NCBI GenBank assembly: GCA_963930185.1
Contig: CAWVLT010000031.1
Location: 1 to 40,468 of the forward strand
Length of the DNA: 40,468 nucleotides
Source of the DNA: JAGZEG01 sp963930185
GTDB taxonomy: Bacteria; Actinomycetota; Coriobacteriia; Coriobacteriales; UMGS124
Direction: 5' to 3'
In this document: piece after piece, positions 1 through 5,957 of the stretch
Layout: every line of letters begins with the position of its first letter
Position numbering within the stretch: the first letter of the stretch is position 1
Notes under the pieces: generated by a model
Told to the model about the DNA's origin: nothing
The model's input: the letters and a program-made list of their open reading frames with translations, nothing else
Database searches by the model: none
Position numbers and translations under genes: made by a program

Positions 1-87
1 GCGGGCGTGGCGGAATTGGCAGACGCGCATGGTTCAGGTCCATGTGGGGGCAACCCCATGAAGGTTCAAGTCCTTTCGCCCGCACCA
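1..87 (+). tRNA. tRNA-Leu (anticodon CAG)
   Basis: This is a class II tRNA with a long variable arm. The acceptor stem is GCGGGCG (1-7) paired with CGCCCGC (77-83), followed by discriminator A84 and an encoded CCA (85-87). The anticodon stem CATGG/CCATG encloses loop TTCAGGT, which puts anticodon CAG at 35-37, reading the leucine codon CUG. The variable arm is the hairpin TGGGG-GCAA-CCCCA, and the T loop TTCAAGT is canonical. The gene begins on the first base of the window, so its promoter lies outside. Confidence 0.97.
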
Positions 88-101
88 TAGCAAAGACTCA
101 G

Positions 102-129
102 GCCCCGGACTTCGGTTCGGGGCTTTTTT
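102..129 (+). terminator. Intrinsic terminator of tRNA-Leu
   Basis: A nine-base-pair GC-rich stem (GCCCCGGAC with GTTCGGGGC, one G-T pair) closes a TTCG tetraloop and is followed at once by TTTTTT. It lies 14 bases after the tRNA 3' end and is a textbook Rho-independent terminator. Confidence 0.93.
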
Positions 130-163
130 GTTGCGGCGCAGTCTGGCTCTCAAGCTTGCCAAA

Positions 164-206
164 TACAACAACAAATGTTGTAGTAGAATTTAGCCCAAAT
201 TATGCT
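164..206 (+). promoter_or_regulatory. Promoter with overlapping palindromic operator of the Phd-RelE pair
   Basis: An imperfect 22-base palindrome at 164-185 has arms TAC.ACAACA and TGTTGT.GTA around a central AA. It overlaps a -35 element TTGTAG (178-183), which stands 17 bases from a -10 element TATGCT (201-206). Transcription would start near 212, about 50 bases before the antitoxin ATG. A palindrome on the -35 box fits autorepression by the antitoxin or toxin-antitoxin complex, as is usual for Phd/YefM modules. The boxes are seen in the sequence; repression is inferred. Confidence 0.65.
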
Positions 207-263
207 ATAGGTGAGCGAACTTGTCGAACGTGGCTTGCCCGCCCGGCCGAGAAAAGAGACCCA

Positions 264-545
264 ATGAACATCAAGCCGTCGGCCTCGATCCGTCAAAACT
301 ACAACGAGGTTGCTGAGCTGTGCCGTGCCACAGGGGAGCCGGTGTACCTCACGAAGAATGGCGAGGGGGATCTCGTCGTGATGGACATAGCGTCGTTCTC
401 TCGTAGGGAGAAAATGCTCGCCTTGCGTGAACGGCTTCTGTCCGTCGAGGAGGATCGCGCCAGGGGCGTCGAGGACATTCCTCTTGACGAGGTTTGCGCG
501 TCGATGGAGAGGGCTATCAGCCTTAATTCGAGACGGAGAGCGTAA
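264..545 (+). CDS. Phd/YefM-family antitoxin
   Basis: This 93-residue protein matches the Phd/YefM antitoxin family in length and pattern. It has an N-terminal segment of the form MNIKPSASIRQNYNEVAELC, then EPVYLTKNGEGDLVVMD, the conserved 'P-V-x-L/I-T-K-N-G' strand of the DNA-binding dimerisation domain. The C-terminal 45 residues are charged and helical, as expected of the tail that wraps around and neutralises the toxin. The start at 264 was chosen because the family begins here; an in-frame upstream ATG at 42 lies inside the tRNA. The stop codon overlaps the toxin start by one base (TAATG), so translation is probably coupled. It is expected to bind the palindrome at 164-185 and repress its own operon. 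Confidence 0.9.
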   Translation: MNIKPSASIRQNYNEVAELCRATGEPVYLTKNGEGDLVVMDIASFSRREKMLALRERLLSVEEDRARGVEDIPLDEVCASMERAISLNSRRRA

Positions 546-868
546 TGGGGCGGCGCTATCGGGTCGTGGTATCCCCACAGGCTGCGCAGGCGCTTGACGA
601 ACAGGTGGCATGGATTGCCCGGACTGACGAATCTTCGGCGATGAAGTTCTTGGGAGAGTTCAGGGCGGCAGCGGAGTCTCTCGAGACATTTCCCTTGCGT
701 CGTCGCTTTCTGGATGATGCGTATCTTCCGCGCAACAAGTATCGTGCCCTGCTGTTCTGGAAGCATCATTTAATTATCTATCAGGTTCGTGATGACGTGG
801 TCTATATCGAGCTTGTTGTCGACTGTCATCAGGATTACGCGTGGCTGCTTCGTGGGGTCGATGCTTGA
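545..868 (+). CDS. RelE/ParE-family toxin
   Basis: This 107-residue basic protein has the RelE/ParE fold signature: an N-terminal strand (YRVVVSPQAAQALDEQVAWI), two helices carrying Ala- and Glu-rich faces, then strands 'YLPRNKYRALLFWKHHLIIYQVRDDVVYIELVVD' that resemble the R-x-L-x-F/Y ... Y-x-V core. RelE members cleave mRNA at the ribosome and ParE members inhibit gyrase; the sequence alone does not decide which applies here. Its ATG overlaps the antitoxin stop codon, the normal antitoxin-first order of a type II module. No intrinsic terminator is evident directly after its stop. The region 869-1065 between this stop and the pepF-side hairpin shows no convincing gene. Confidence 0.87.
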   Translation: MGRRYRVVVSPQAAQALDEQVAWIARTDESSAMKFLGEFRAAAESLETFPLRRRFLDDAYLPRNKYRALLFWKHHLIIYQVRDDVVYIELVVDCHQDYAWLLRGVDA

Positions 869-1065
869 TATACTCACATGCGGGAGGGTCGGATTCTGAT
901 AATGCGGGTATTTGCGCTGCCGTCGAGATATCCGACTTTGATCCAACCCTGTCTCGTGATACCCGGATGTGTACGGATTTCCGGATCCGCTGCTGCTCTG
1001 TTCGCGAAACGGCAGCTCTCGTTTGGCCGTGACCGCTGGGGCGTGGGATGCGTGGTGACCTGAAG

Positions 1066-1099
1066 GCGCGGGGAACGACGGGCATGCTGTTCCCCGCGC
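1066..1099 (-). terminator. Hairpin downstream of pepF, probable terminator
   Basis: An 11-base-pair perfect stem (GCGCGGGGAAC with GTTCCCCGCGC) has a 12-base loop and begins 20 bases beyond the pepF stop codon. No U-tract follows on the minus strand, so it is a terminator-like hairpin, not a complete intrinsic terminator. It may also limit read-through from the convergent toxin operon. Confidence 0.55.
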
Positions 1100-1119
1100 A
1101 GGTCCATGGATCGGGCCGT

Positions 1120-2943
1120 CTACTTGCCCTCGGCTCCCGTCAGCTCTGCCATCTCGTCGACCAGTCGGGCGAACAGGCCCAGCGCGTCATCGATCGGCTT
1201 TGCCGTCGCCATGTCGACGCCGGCACCGCGCAGAAGGTCGATCGGCGGCTTTGAGCTGCCGCCAGAGAGGAACCCGAGATAGTCGTCGACCGCCGGCTTG
1301 CCCTCGGAGAGGATGCGCTGCGACAGGGCGATGGCCGCCGCGAACCCTGTGGAGTACTGGTAGACGTAGTAGTTGTAATAGAAGTGCGGAATGCGGGCCC
1401 ACTCCAGGGCGATGCCGTCTGCCTCCCTGCCCGGCTCGCACACGGTCAGCGCCGGCCCGAAGTACTCCTCGTTCAGACGACGGTAGATGGCACACAGGGC
1501 ATCGGCCGTCACGCCCTCGCCGCGCGCGGTGATCTCGTTGGCCCTGAGCTCGAACTCCGCGAACATGCACTGGCGGAACAGCGTGGTGCGGAACTGCTCC
1601 AGGAAGTGGTTGATCAGGTAGGCGCGCTCGCGATTGTCCTTGGCGCGGTCGAGGAAGTACTGCATGAGCAGCGCCTCGTTGCAGGTCGACGCCACCTCGG
1701 CCACGAAGATCACGTAGTCCGAGTAGCACGAGGGCTGCTTTGCGCACGACAGGTAGGTGTGCACCGAGTGGCCCATCTCGTGGACGAGGGTGAACACGTC
1801 GTCGAGCGTGCCCTGGAAATTGAGCAGGATCACCGGGTGCATGCCGAAGCCGCCGGCGGAGTAGGCGCCGCTGCGCTTGCCGGGCGTCTCGTAGACGTCG
1901 ACCCAGCGGCTCGCGAGGCCCTCGCGCACGATCTGCAGGTACTCCTCGCCCATGGGCTTGAGCGCCTCGAGGATGATCTCGCACGCCTCGTCATAGGTGA
2001 AGCGCATGTCCACGTCACCGACCAGCGGGGCGTACAGGTCGTAGGGGCGCAGCTCCTCCACGCCGAGCAGCGAGCGACGCAGCGCGGTGTACTTGTGCAT
2101 GGCGCCCATGTTGCGGTGCACCGAGTCGATGAGGTTGGTGTAGACCTTGACGGGCACCTCGTTCTCGTCAAGGGCGCAGGCCAGGCTCGAGGGATAGCGG
2201 CGCGCGTCGGCAAAGAACTTGAGCTGCTTGGTCTGTGCCTGCAGGATGGCGGCGCAGGTGGTGCGAAACTTGCCGTAGGTCGAGAACAGGGAGTCGAAGG
2301 CCGAGGCGCGAAGGGTCCGGTCGCCCGACATGAGCAGCGGCACGTACCCGCCGATGGTGACGGGGTGCGTCTGGCCCTGCGAGTCGACGGCGTCGGGGAA
2401 GGTGAGGTCCGCGTCGTTGAGCGCGGAGAAGATGGAGTCGGGCTGGGAGGCCATGTCGCCGGCGGAGGCGAGCAGCGCCTCCTCAGCGGGGTTGAGCGTG
2501 TGCTCGCGGTAGTGCAGCACGCGATCGAGCTTGCGACGATAGAGCTCCAGATCGGGGCATGCCGCGTAGAAGCCCGCGAGCGCCTGCTCGTCCGTCGCGA
2601 GCAGCTCGGAGGCAAACCACGCGCGGGAGCTTTCGATGGCGACCCAGACCGAGTGGGCCTGGCTGGTGAAGTCGCGGTACTTTGAGAGCCGCGTGTCCTC
2701 GTCGCTTCTGCGCTCGGCGTAGTTCACGAGCTTGTTGAGGGCGGCGTCCACCTCGTCCTCCAGGCGCAGGAACGACAGGAGCTGCTCGGCCGACTGGGTT
2801 GCCTTGCCCTGGAAGGCGGCGAGCTGGACGGGGTAGCCCTTCGCGGTCTCGAGCGCGGCGAGGAAGTCCTCGTCGCTGGGGAACATGGTGCTGAGGTCCC
2901 ACGTGTAGCGCGGGTCGATCTGGTCACGCGATTCGTAGCGCAT
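1120..2943 (-). CDS. Oligoendopeptidase F (M3B family zinc metallopeptidase)
   Basis: This 607-residue cytoplasmic peptidase has the length usual for PepF. The zinc site HEMGH is at residues 388-392 (His388 and His392 bind zinc, Glu389 is catalytic), followed by the third ligand Glu416 in 'FVAEVAST'. The C-terminal 'YNYYVYQYSTG' is the conserved substrate-pocket segment of M3B enzymes. PepF cleaves medium-sized oligopeptides and helps recycle imported or signal peptides. The ATG at 2943 is preceded by a strong Shine-Dalgarno sequence, GAGAGGGG. The gene lies just downstream of the secreted-protein gene on the same strand (85-base gap) but has its own promoter-like sequence there. Confidence 0.95.
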   Translation of the reverse strand: MRYESRDQIDPRYTWDLSTMFPSDEDFLAALETAKGYPVQLAAFQGKATQSAEQLLSFLRLEDEVDAALNKLVNYAERRSDEDTRLSKYRDFTSQAHSVWVAIESSRAWFASELLATDEQALAGFYAACPDLELYRRKLDRVLHYREHTLNPAEEALLASAGDMASQPDSIFSALNDADLTFPDAVDSQGQTHPVTIGGYVPLLMSGDRTLRASAFDSLFSTYGKFRTTCAAILQAQTKQLKFFADARRYPSSLACALDENEVPVKVYTNLIDSVHRNMGAMHKYTALRRSLLGVEELRPYDLYAPLVGDVDMRFTYDEACEIILEALKPMGEEYLQIVREGLASRWVDVYETPGKRSGAYSAGGFGMHPVILLNFQGTLDDVFTLVHEMGHSVHTYLSCAKQPSCYSDYVIFVAEVASTCNEALLMQYFLDRAKDNRERAYLINHFLEQFRTTLFRQCMFAEFELRANEITARGEGVTADALCAIYRRLNEEYFGPALTVCEPGREADGIALEWARIPHFYYNYYVYQYSTGFAAAIALSQRILSEGKPAVDDYLGFLSGGSSKPPIDLLRGAGVDMATAKPIDDALGLFARLVDEMAELTGAEGK

Positions 2944-2982
2944 GCGTAACGCCCCTCTCTGGTCGGGTTAGGTACGCATGCC

Positions 2983-3012
2983 ATGATAGGGCATGGGGCA
3001 GCCATGCGGTAA
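2983..3012 (-). promoter_or_regulatory. Probable promoter of pepF
   Basis: On the minus strand, TTACCG (-35) and TATCAT (-10) are separated by 18 bases and lie about 40 bases upstream of the pepF ATG. The -10 is good and the -35 is weak. The location between two same-strand genes suggests pepF can be transcribed independently of the upstream gene. Confidence 0.45.
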
Positions 3013-3028
3013 GCGCTTGGACGGCGCC

Positions 3029-4096
3029 TTATATCTCCATGGTGAGGATGACTGCCTCCTCATCCGAGGCGTCGGCGGGGCAGATTGAGACGTAGTACAT
3101 GCCCGCACCGTCGTAGTCGAGCGTCAGGGCGGTGGCGAACTCCTCGCCGGGCGCGATCCCATCGGACGCGAGCTGGCCGATGGAGTCGGAGACGTCCTGG
3201 ACGATGCCCGACGGGCCGGTCACCAGCACGCGCAGGGGGCTCGGCTCGATCGGCTTGCCGCTGATGTTGCTTACGCCCATCGAGACGGTGATCGTGCGAG
3301 TGGCTTCGCCGTCGGCAGGGCGGCCGGTTCCCTTGCCTGTCGTGCCGGTTAGGACGGTGTAGCGGATTCCGTCTATCACAAACGAGACGGCTCCTGCCTC
3401 CCGGGTCTTCATGGTCCCGGCGTTGAGCGTGGCCTCGGGGCCGTATCCCACACTCACGAAGCCGCCGCTTGCGCCTTCGACCGGGGAGATCGACTCGTGC
3501 ATGCACCTGATCGGGGCAACGACTTCTTCGGGGGCGTCCGCCGCATACATCGAGATGACCATGGTGGAGTAGTCGCGCCCGCCGACCATGGTCACGATGC
3601 CACAGAGGTCACCGCCGTCCTCGGTCAGCGTGTAGGGGACGTCACTTATCGGCACACCGTCGACGGATCGGTACGCCTGCTCGCCCAAGACGGCATCATC
3701 GAGGTCGAACTCGCCGACAAGGGCCTCCATGTGGGCCTCGACGAAGTCGGGCGCGTCCGAGGCGTAGCCGTTGGAGATGGTGGCGACCTGCACGCACGCG
3801 TTCTCGTTGCTAAAGACGCGATACTCCACGCCGTTGTCCCTGTGGGTCTCCAGCTTCCACGCGCTTGGGTATTCGAACGTGACGAGCTGGTCGGTGTACA
3901 CGCTCAGCTGGCTGTGGCTGGTTTGGCTGGCGTAGCCTGGCGTGCTGGACTGGACGTCAGCGGGTGTCGTCGCCTGCGACGAGGAGTCTGCAGCCAGGGC
4001 GGCCGAGGGGGTGGCGATCAGGGCGACAGCCACGCCGACCGTCAAGGCCGTCCTTGCCATTCGAACGTGCGGGAAATGGGGAAGGGGCTTCGTCAT
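3029..4096 (-). CDS. Secreted protein of unknown function, two domains
   Basis: This is a 355-residue protein. Residues 1-35 form a Sec signal peptide: a basic N-terminus with KP and RMAR, a hydrophobic core 'TVGVAVALIATPS', and cleavage after Ala-Leu-Ala. A Ser/Thr/Gln-rich linker follows to about residue 65. The next segment, beginning 'VTFEYPSAWKLE', has the strand-turn pattern 'F-x-Y-P-x-x-W' common to PsbP/DcrB-like domains. The C-terminal 130 residues look like an Ig-type beta sandwich similar in rhythm to DUF4352 proteins. There is no lipobox cysteine, transmembrane anchor or catalytic motif. The ATG is preceded by GAGAGGA seven bases upstream. Placement of both domains is by eye and uncertain; the function is not known. 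Confidence 0.8.
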   Translation of the reverse strand: MTKPLPHFPHVRMARTALTVGVAVALIATPSAALAADSSSQATTPADVQSSTPGYASQTSHSQLSVYTDQLVTFEYPSAWKLETHRDNGVEYRVFSNENACVQVATISNGYASDAPDFVEAHMEALVGEFDLDDAVLGEQAYRSVDGVPISDVPYTLTEDGGDLCGIVTMVGGRDYSTMVISMYAADAPEEVVAPIRCMHESISPVEGASGGFVSVGYGPEATLNAGTMKTREAGAVSFVIDGIRYTVLTGTTGKGTGRPADGEATRTITVSMGVSNISGKPIEPSPLRVLVTGPSGIVQDVSDSIGQLASDGIAPGEEFATALTLDYDGAGMYYVSICPADASDEEAVILTMEI

Positions 4097-4312
4097 GACT
4101 GGTCCTCTCTCGTCAATAACCTTGCCGGCTGCTGTTATGGCGTGGGCATTTCCCCGTGATGCGGATGAATAGACTTGCGTTCATTTTACCCATGAGGCGT
4201 GCGCCCTGTGCTTGGAATCGATGGTGCTGTTTACCTGCTCGCCTCTTGCAGGCTATATGCACCAATGGCAGATGCGCTCGTCTGGAGACGTGGTTGCATC
4301 CACCGGCTTCCA

Positions 4313-4367
4313 TTGCTCCGTTGCCGCCTGTGTGATAGCATGTACGGTGAATTACCGTACATGCTAT
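4313..4367 (+). promoter_or_regulatory. Promoter and long palindromic operator of the TacAT-like pair
   Basis: A perfect inverted repeat with 14-base arms (ATAGCATGTACGGT at 4335-4348 and its complement at 4354-4367) surrounds the spacer GAATT and ends 14 bases before the antitoxin ATG. A candidate promoter TTGCTC (4313-4318), 17 bases, TAGCAT (4336-4341) places the -10 box inside the left arm, so binding would block transcription. The palindrome is certain; the promoter assignment is moderate. The rest of 4097-4312 holds only the leader of the minus-strand secreted-protein gene, with a possible -10 (TAAAAT on the minus strand, 4183-4188) and no clear -35. Confidence 0.75.
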
Positions 4368-4381
4368 AGCCTGGAGAACAT

Positions 4382-4660
4382 ATGACAACGGCCGTGCTGG
4401 AGAAAAAGGCGAGTCGCATTGACCTGAGAATGACCGAGGAGCAAAAGCGCCAGATCGAGACTGCGGCGCAGATAAGTGGAATGAGCGTCTCGCAGTGGTC
4501 GATGGATCGGCTTATGGAGTCCTCGCGTGATGTCATTGCACAACAGAAGGTCACGAGGTTGGCTCAGGAAGCTTTTGATGAGTTCGCTCGACTGCTTGAC
4601 GAACCGACTTCTCCTGATTTCGCGAGGTTTATGGGGGAGAAGACTCGATGGGAACGTTGA
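4382..4660 (+). CDS. DUF1778 antitoxin (TacA-like, ribbon-helix-helix)
   Basis: This 92-residue protein starts with a basic strand, 'SRIDLRMTEEQKRQIETAAQISGMSVSQW', the ribbon-helix-helix pattern of the DUF1778 family (strand, helix, 'G-M-S-x-S-x-W', helix). The second half is an acidic helical tail (residues about 48-92) with 'LDEPTSPDFARFM', which in TacA proteins wraps the acetyltransferase toxin. A GGAG Shine-Dalgarno lies about six bases before the ATG. It overlaps the following gene by 13 bases. It is expected to bind the long palindrome immediately upstream, with the toxin as co-repressor. Confidence 0.9.
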   Translation: MTTAVLEKKASRIDLRMTEEQKRQIETAAQISGMSVSQWSMDRLMESSRDVIAQQKVTRLAQEAFDEFARLLDEPTSPDFARFMGEKTRWER

Positions 4661-5139
4661 GTTTTTCGCGCCCTCGGCCGCTGTCTGAGGCGGATGATCT
4701 CGAAGGATTCTCCTGTGGTGTTGGGATAGTCGATGACTGGCTTGCCAGGCATGCCCGCAACGCGCGCAGACTTGGCACGGCGGTTGTGTATGCGAGCTTT
4801 TGCGAAGAAGACGGCGAACGGCTTGCTGGGTTCTATTCGCTAAGCTCTCATTCGATAGTGCGTGACAGCACTTCGGGATGGATATCGCGGAATGCCCCGG
4901 AGGTCGTCCCGGTAATCCTGCTTGGCATGCTGGGAGTTGACAGGCGTTATCAAGGCATGGGCCTTGGTCATGACTTGCTGCTCGACGCCGGGCATCGCGC
5001 CGCCTCCGTTGCGGGGATAGTGGGGGCACGAGCTCTTGTTGTCGATCCGGTGGATGAGACGTCGCGCTCGTTCTATCGCCGGCATGGGTTCCGCGACATG
5101 CCGGGCACGGGGAGGATGTACGCCAAGCTCTCTTTCTGA
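4648..5139 (+). CDS. GNAT acetyltransferase toxin (TacT-like)
   Basis: This 163-residue GNAT-fold protein has the acetyl-CoA pyrophosphate loop 'RRYQGMGLG' at residues 99-107 (R-x-x-G-x-G pattern) and a late 'SFYRRHGF' (Tyr143) typical of GNAT toxins. Family members such as TacT and AtaT acetylate the amino group of aminoacyl-tRNAs and stop translation. The opening 'PLSEADDLEGFSCGVGIVDDWL' is the standard toxin N-terminus (cf. 'F-x-C-G-x-x-x-L-D-x-W-L'). GGGGGAG inside the antitoxin gene supplies its Shine-Dalgarno. The target tRNA is not predictable from sequence. Confidence 0.92.
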   Translation: MGTLSFSRPRPLSEADDLEGFSCGVGIVDDWLARHARNARRLGTAVVYASFCEEDGERLAGFYSLSSHSIVRDSTSGWISRNAPEVVPVILLGMLGVDRRYQGMGLGHDLLLDAGHRAASVAGIVGARALVVDPVDETSRSFYRRHGFRDMPGTGRMYAKLSF

Positions 5140-5149
5140 GCTTGTTTTT
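5124..5149 (+). terminator. Intrinsic terminator overlapping the end of the TacT-like gene
   Basis: CAAGCTC (5124-5130) pairs with GAGCTTG (5138-5144) around a seven-base loop and is followed by TTTTT (5145-5149). The toxin stop codon (5137-5139) lies within the hairpin, so the coding region and terminator share bases. It separates the operon from the convergent SRAP gene, whose stop is only 20 bases away. Confidence 0.8.
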
Positions 5150-5159
5150 GTGTTCTGCT

Positions 5160-5957
5160 CTACTCCGGCGCGACGTCAAGCCCGGTCGCGCTCCGATCCG
5201 CTAGGCTCGCGAAGCGCAGGCCCAGCCAGATGCTGACCTCGCGGGGCGTCAGGACCAGGGGCATGCGGTCGTGCACGGGGCTCATCTGTCCGTTCGGGGC
5301 GGTGGTGACGATGGAGAAGCGCCCGTCCTGATAGATTCCGGCCATAAAGGTGACGTCCTCGCCGGACAAGCCAAAGCGCACCCGCTGGGCGATGGGCCTG
5401 CCGGTCTTTGGGCTGGTGACGCGCAGCGTCCGGTGCGGCTCGTAGAAGCCGAACGTGGGCACGACGCACCTGCGCGTGGCCAGCGATTTGCCCCACATGC
5501 CTCCCGCGAACCCGTGTGCCATCCTGTCCAGCTGCTCCAGGGCACTTTCGATGCGCGTGTTGTAAATGAGCTTGGGCTTGCGCGCTTTGCCGTCGGGCCG
5601 GCTGTCTTCGGAACGCTCACTGCCATGGTCCTGCACGCTCCACGGCGCGGCAAATCCCCAGGTCATCCTCTCGAGGGCGAGATGACCGTCTCGAACGAGC
5701 AGCACGCTCATCTCCGATCCGGGCCATGCTTCGGCTACGGCATTGTCATGCTCGTTACGTTGTCGTTCCTCGGCCGCGTCGCTGTCGCGCCCGTCGCGTC
5801 GCGTTGCCTGAGTCTCGGGTCGGGCGACCTGCTTTCCCAGCTCCTTGGCAAGCGCGACGCATCCGCCAGGGTGTCCCGTCGCGGCGGCCTCGGCGCGGAC
5901 GGTCTCGATGGCGCGCTCCAGGTCGGCATGGGCGATGGGGATGACGCGCCGGCACAT
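5160..5957 (-). CDS. SRAP-domain protein (YedK/HMCES family)
   Basis: This 265-residue protein has all four catalytic positions of the SOS-response-associated peptidase family: Cys2 (exposed by Met removal), Asn133 in 'NTRIES', Glu173 in 'GFYEPH' and His229 in 'SPVHDRMPLVL'. By homology with YedK and HMCES, Cys2 forms a stable ring-opened crosslink with abasic sites in single-stranded DNA and shields them. Two features are unusual. The N-terminus is MCRR, not MCGR, and residues about 44-78 are a charged, low-complexity insertion before the core strands. Its ATG overlaps the stop of the upstream LuxR gene (TGATG), so it is probably translated from the luxR1 message. Confidence 0.92.
   Translation of the reverse strand: MCRRVIPIAHADLERAIETVRAEAAATGHPGGCVALAKELGKQVARPETQATRRDGRDSDAAEERQRNEHDNAVAEAWPGSEMSVLLVRDGHLALERMTWGFAAPWSVQDHGSERSEDSRPDGKARKPKLIYNTRIESALEQLDRMAHGFAGGMWGKSLATRRCVVPTFGFYEPHRTLRVTSPKTGRPIAQRVRFGLSGEDVTFMAGIYQDGRFSIVTTAPNGQMSPVHDRMPLVLTPREVSIWLGLRFASLADRSATGLDVAPE

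Noticed and set aside
42..263. N-terminal extension of the Phd antitoxin starting inside the tRNA
   Set aside because: It overlaps the tRNA, its terminator and the promoter, and the family start is at 264.
845..1065. Short frames between the RelE-like toxin and pepF
   Set aside because: They have no ribosome-binding sites and no family pattern; several overlap on both strands, as expected by chance.
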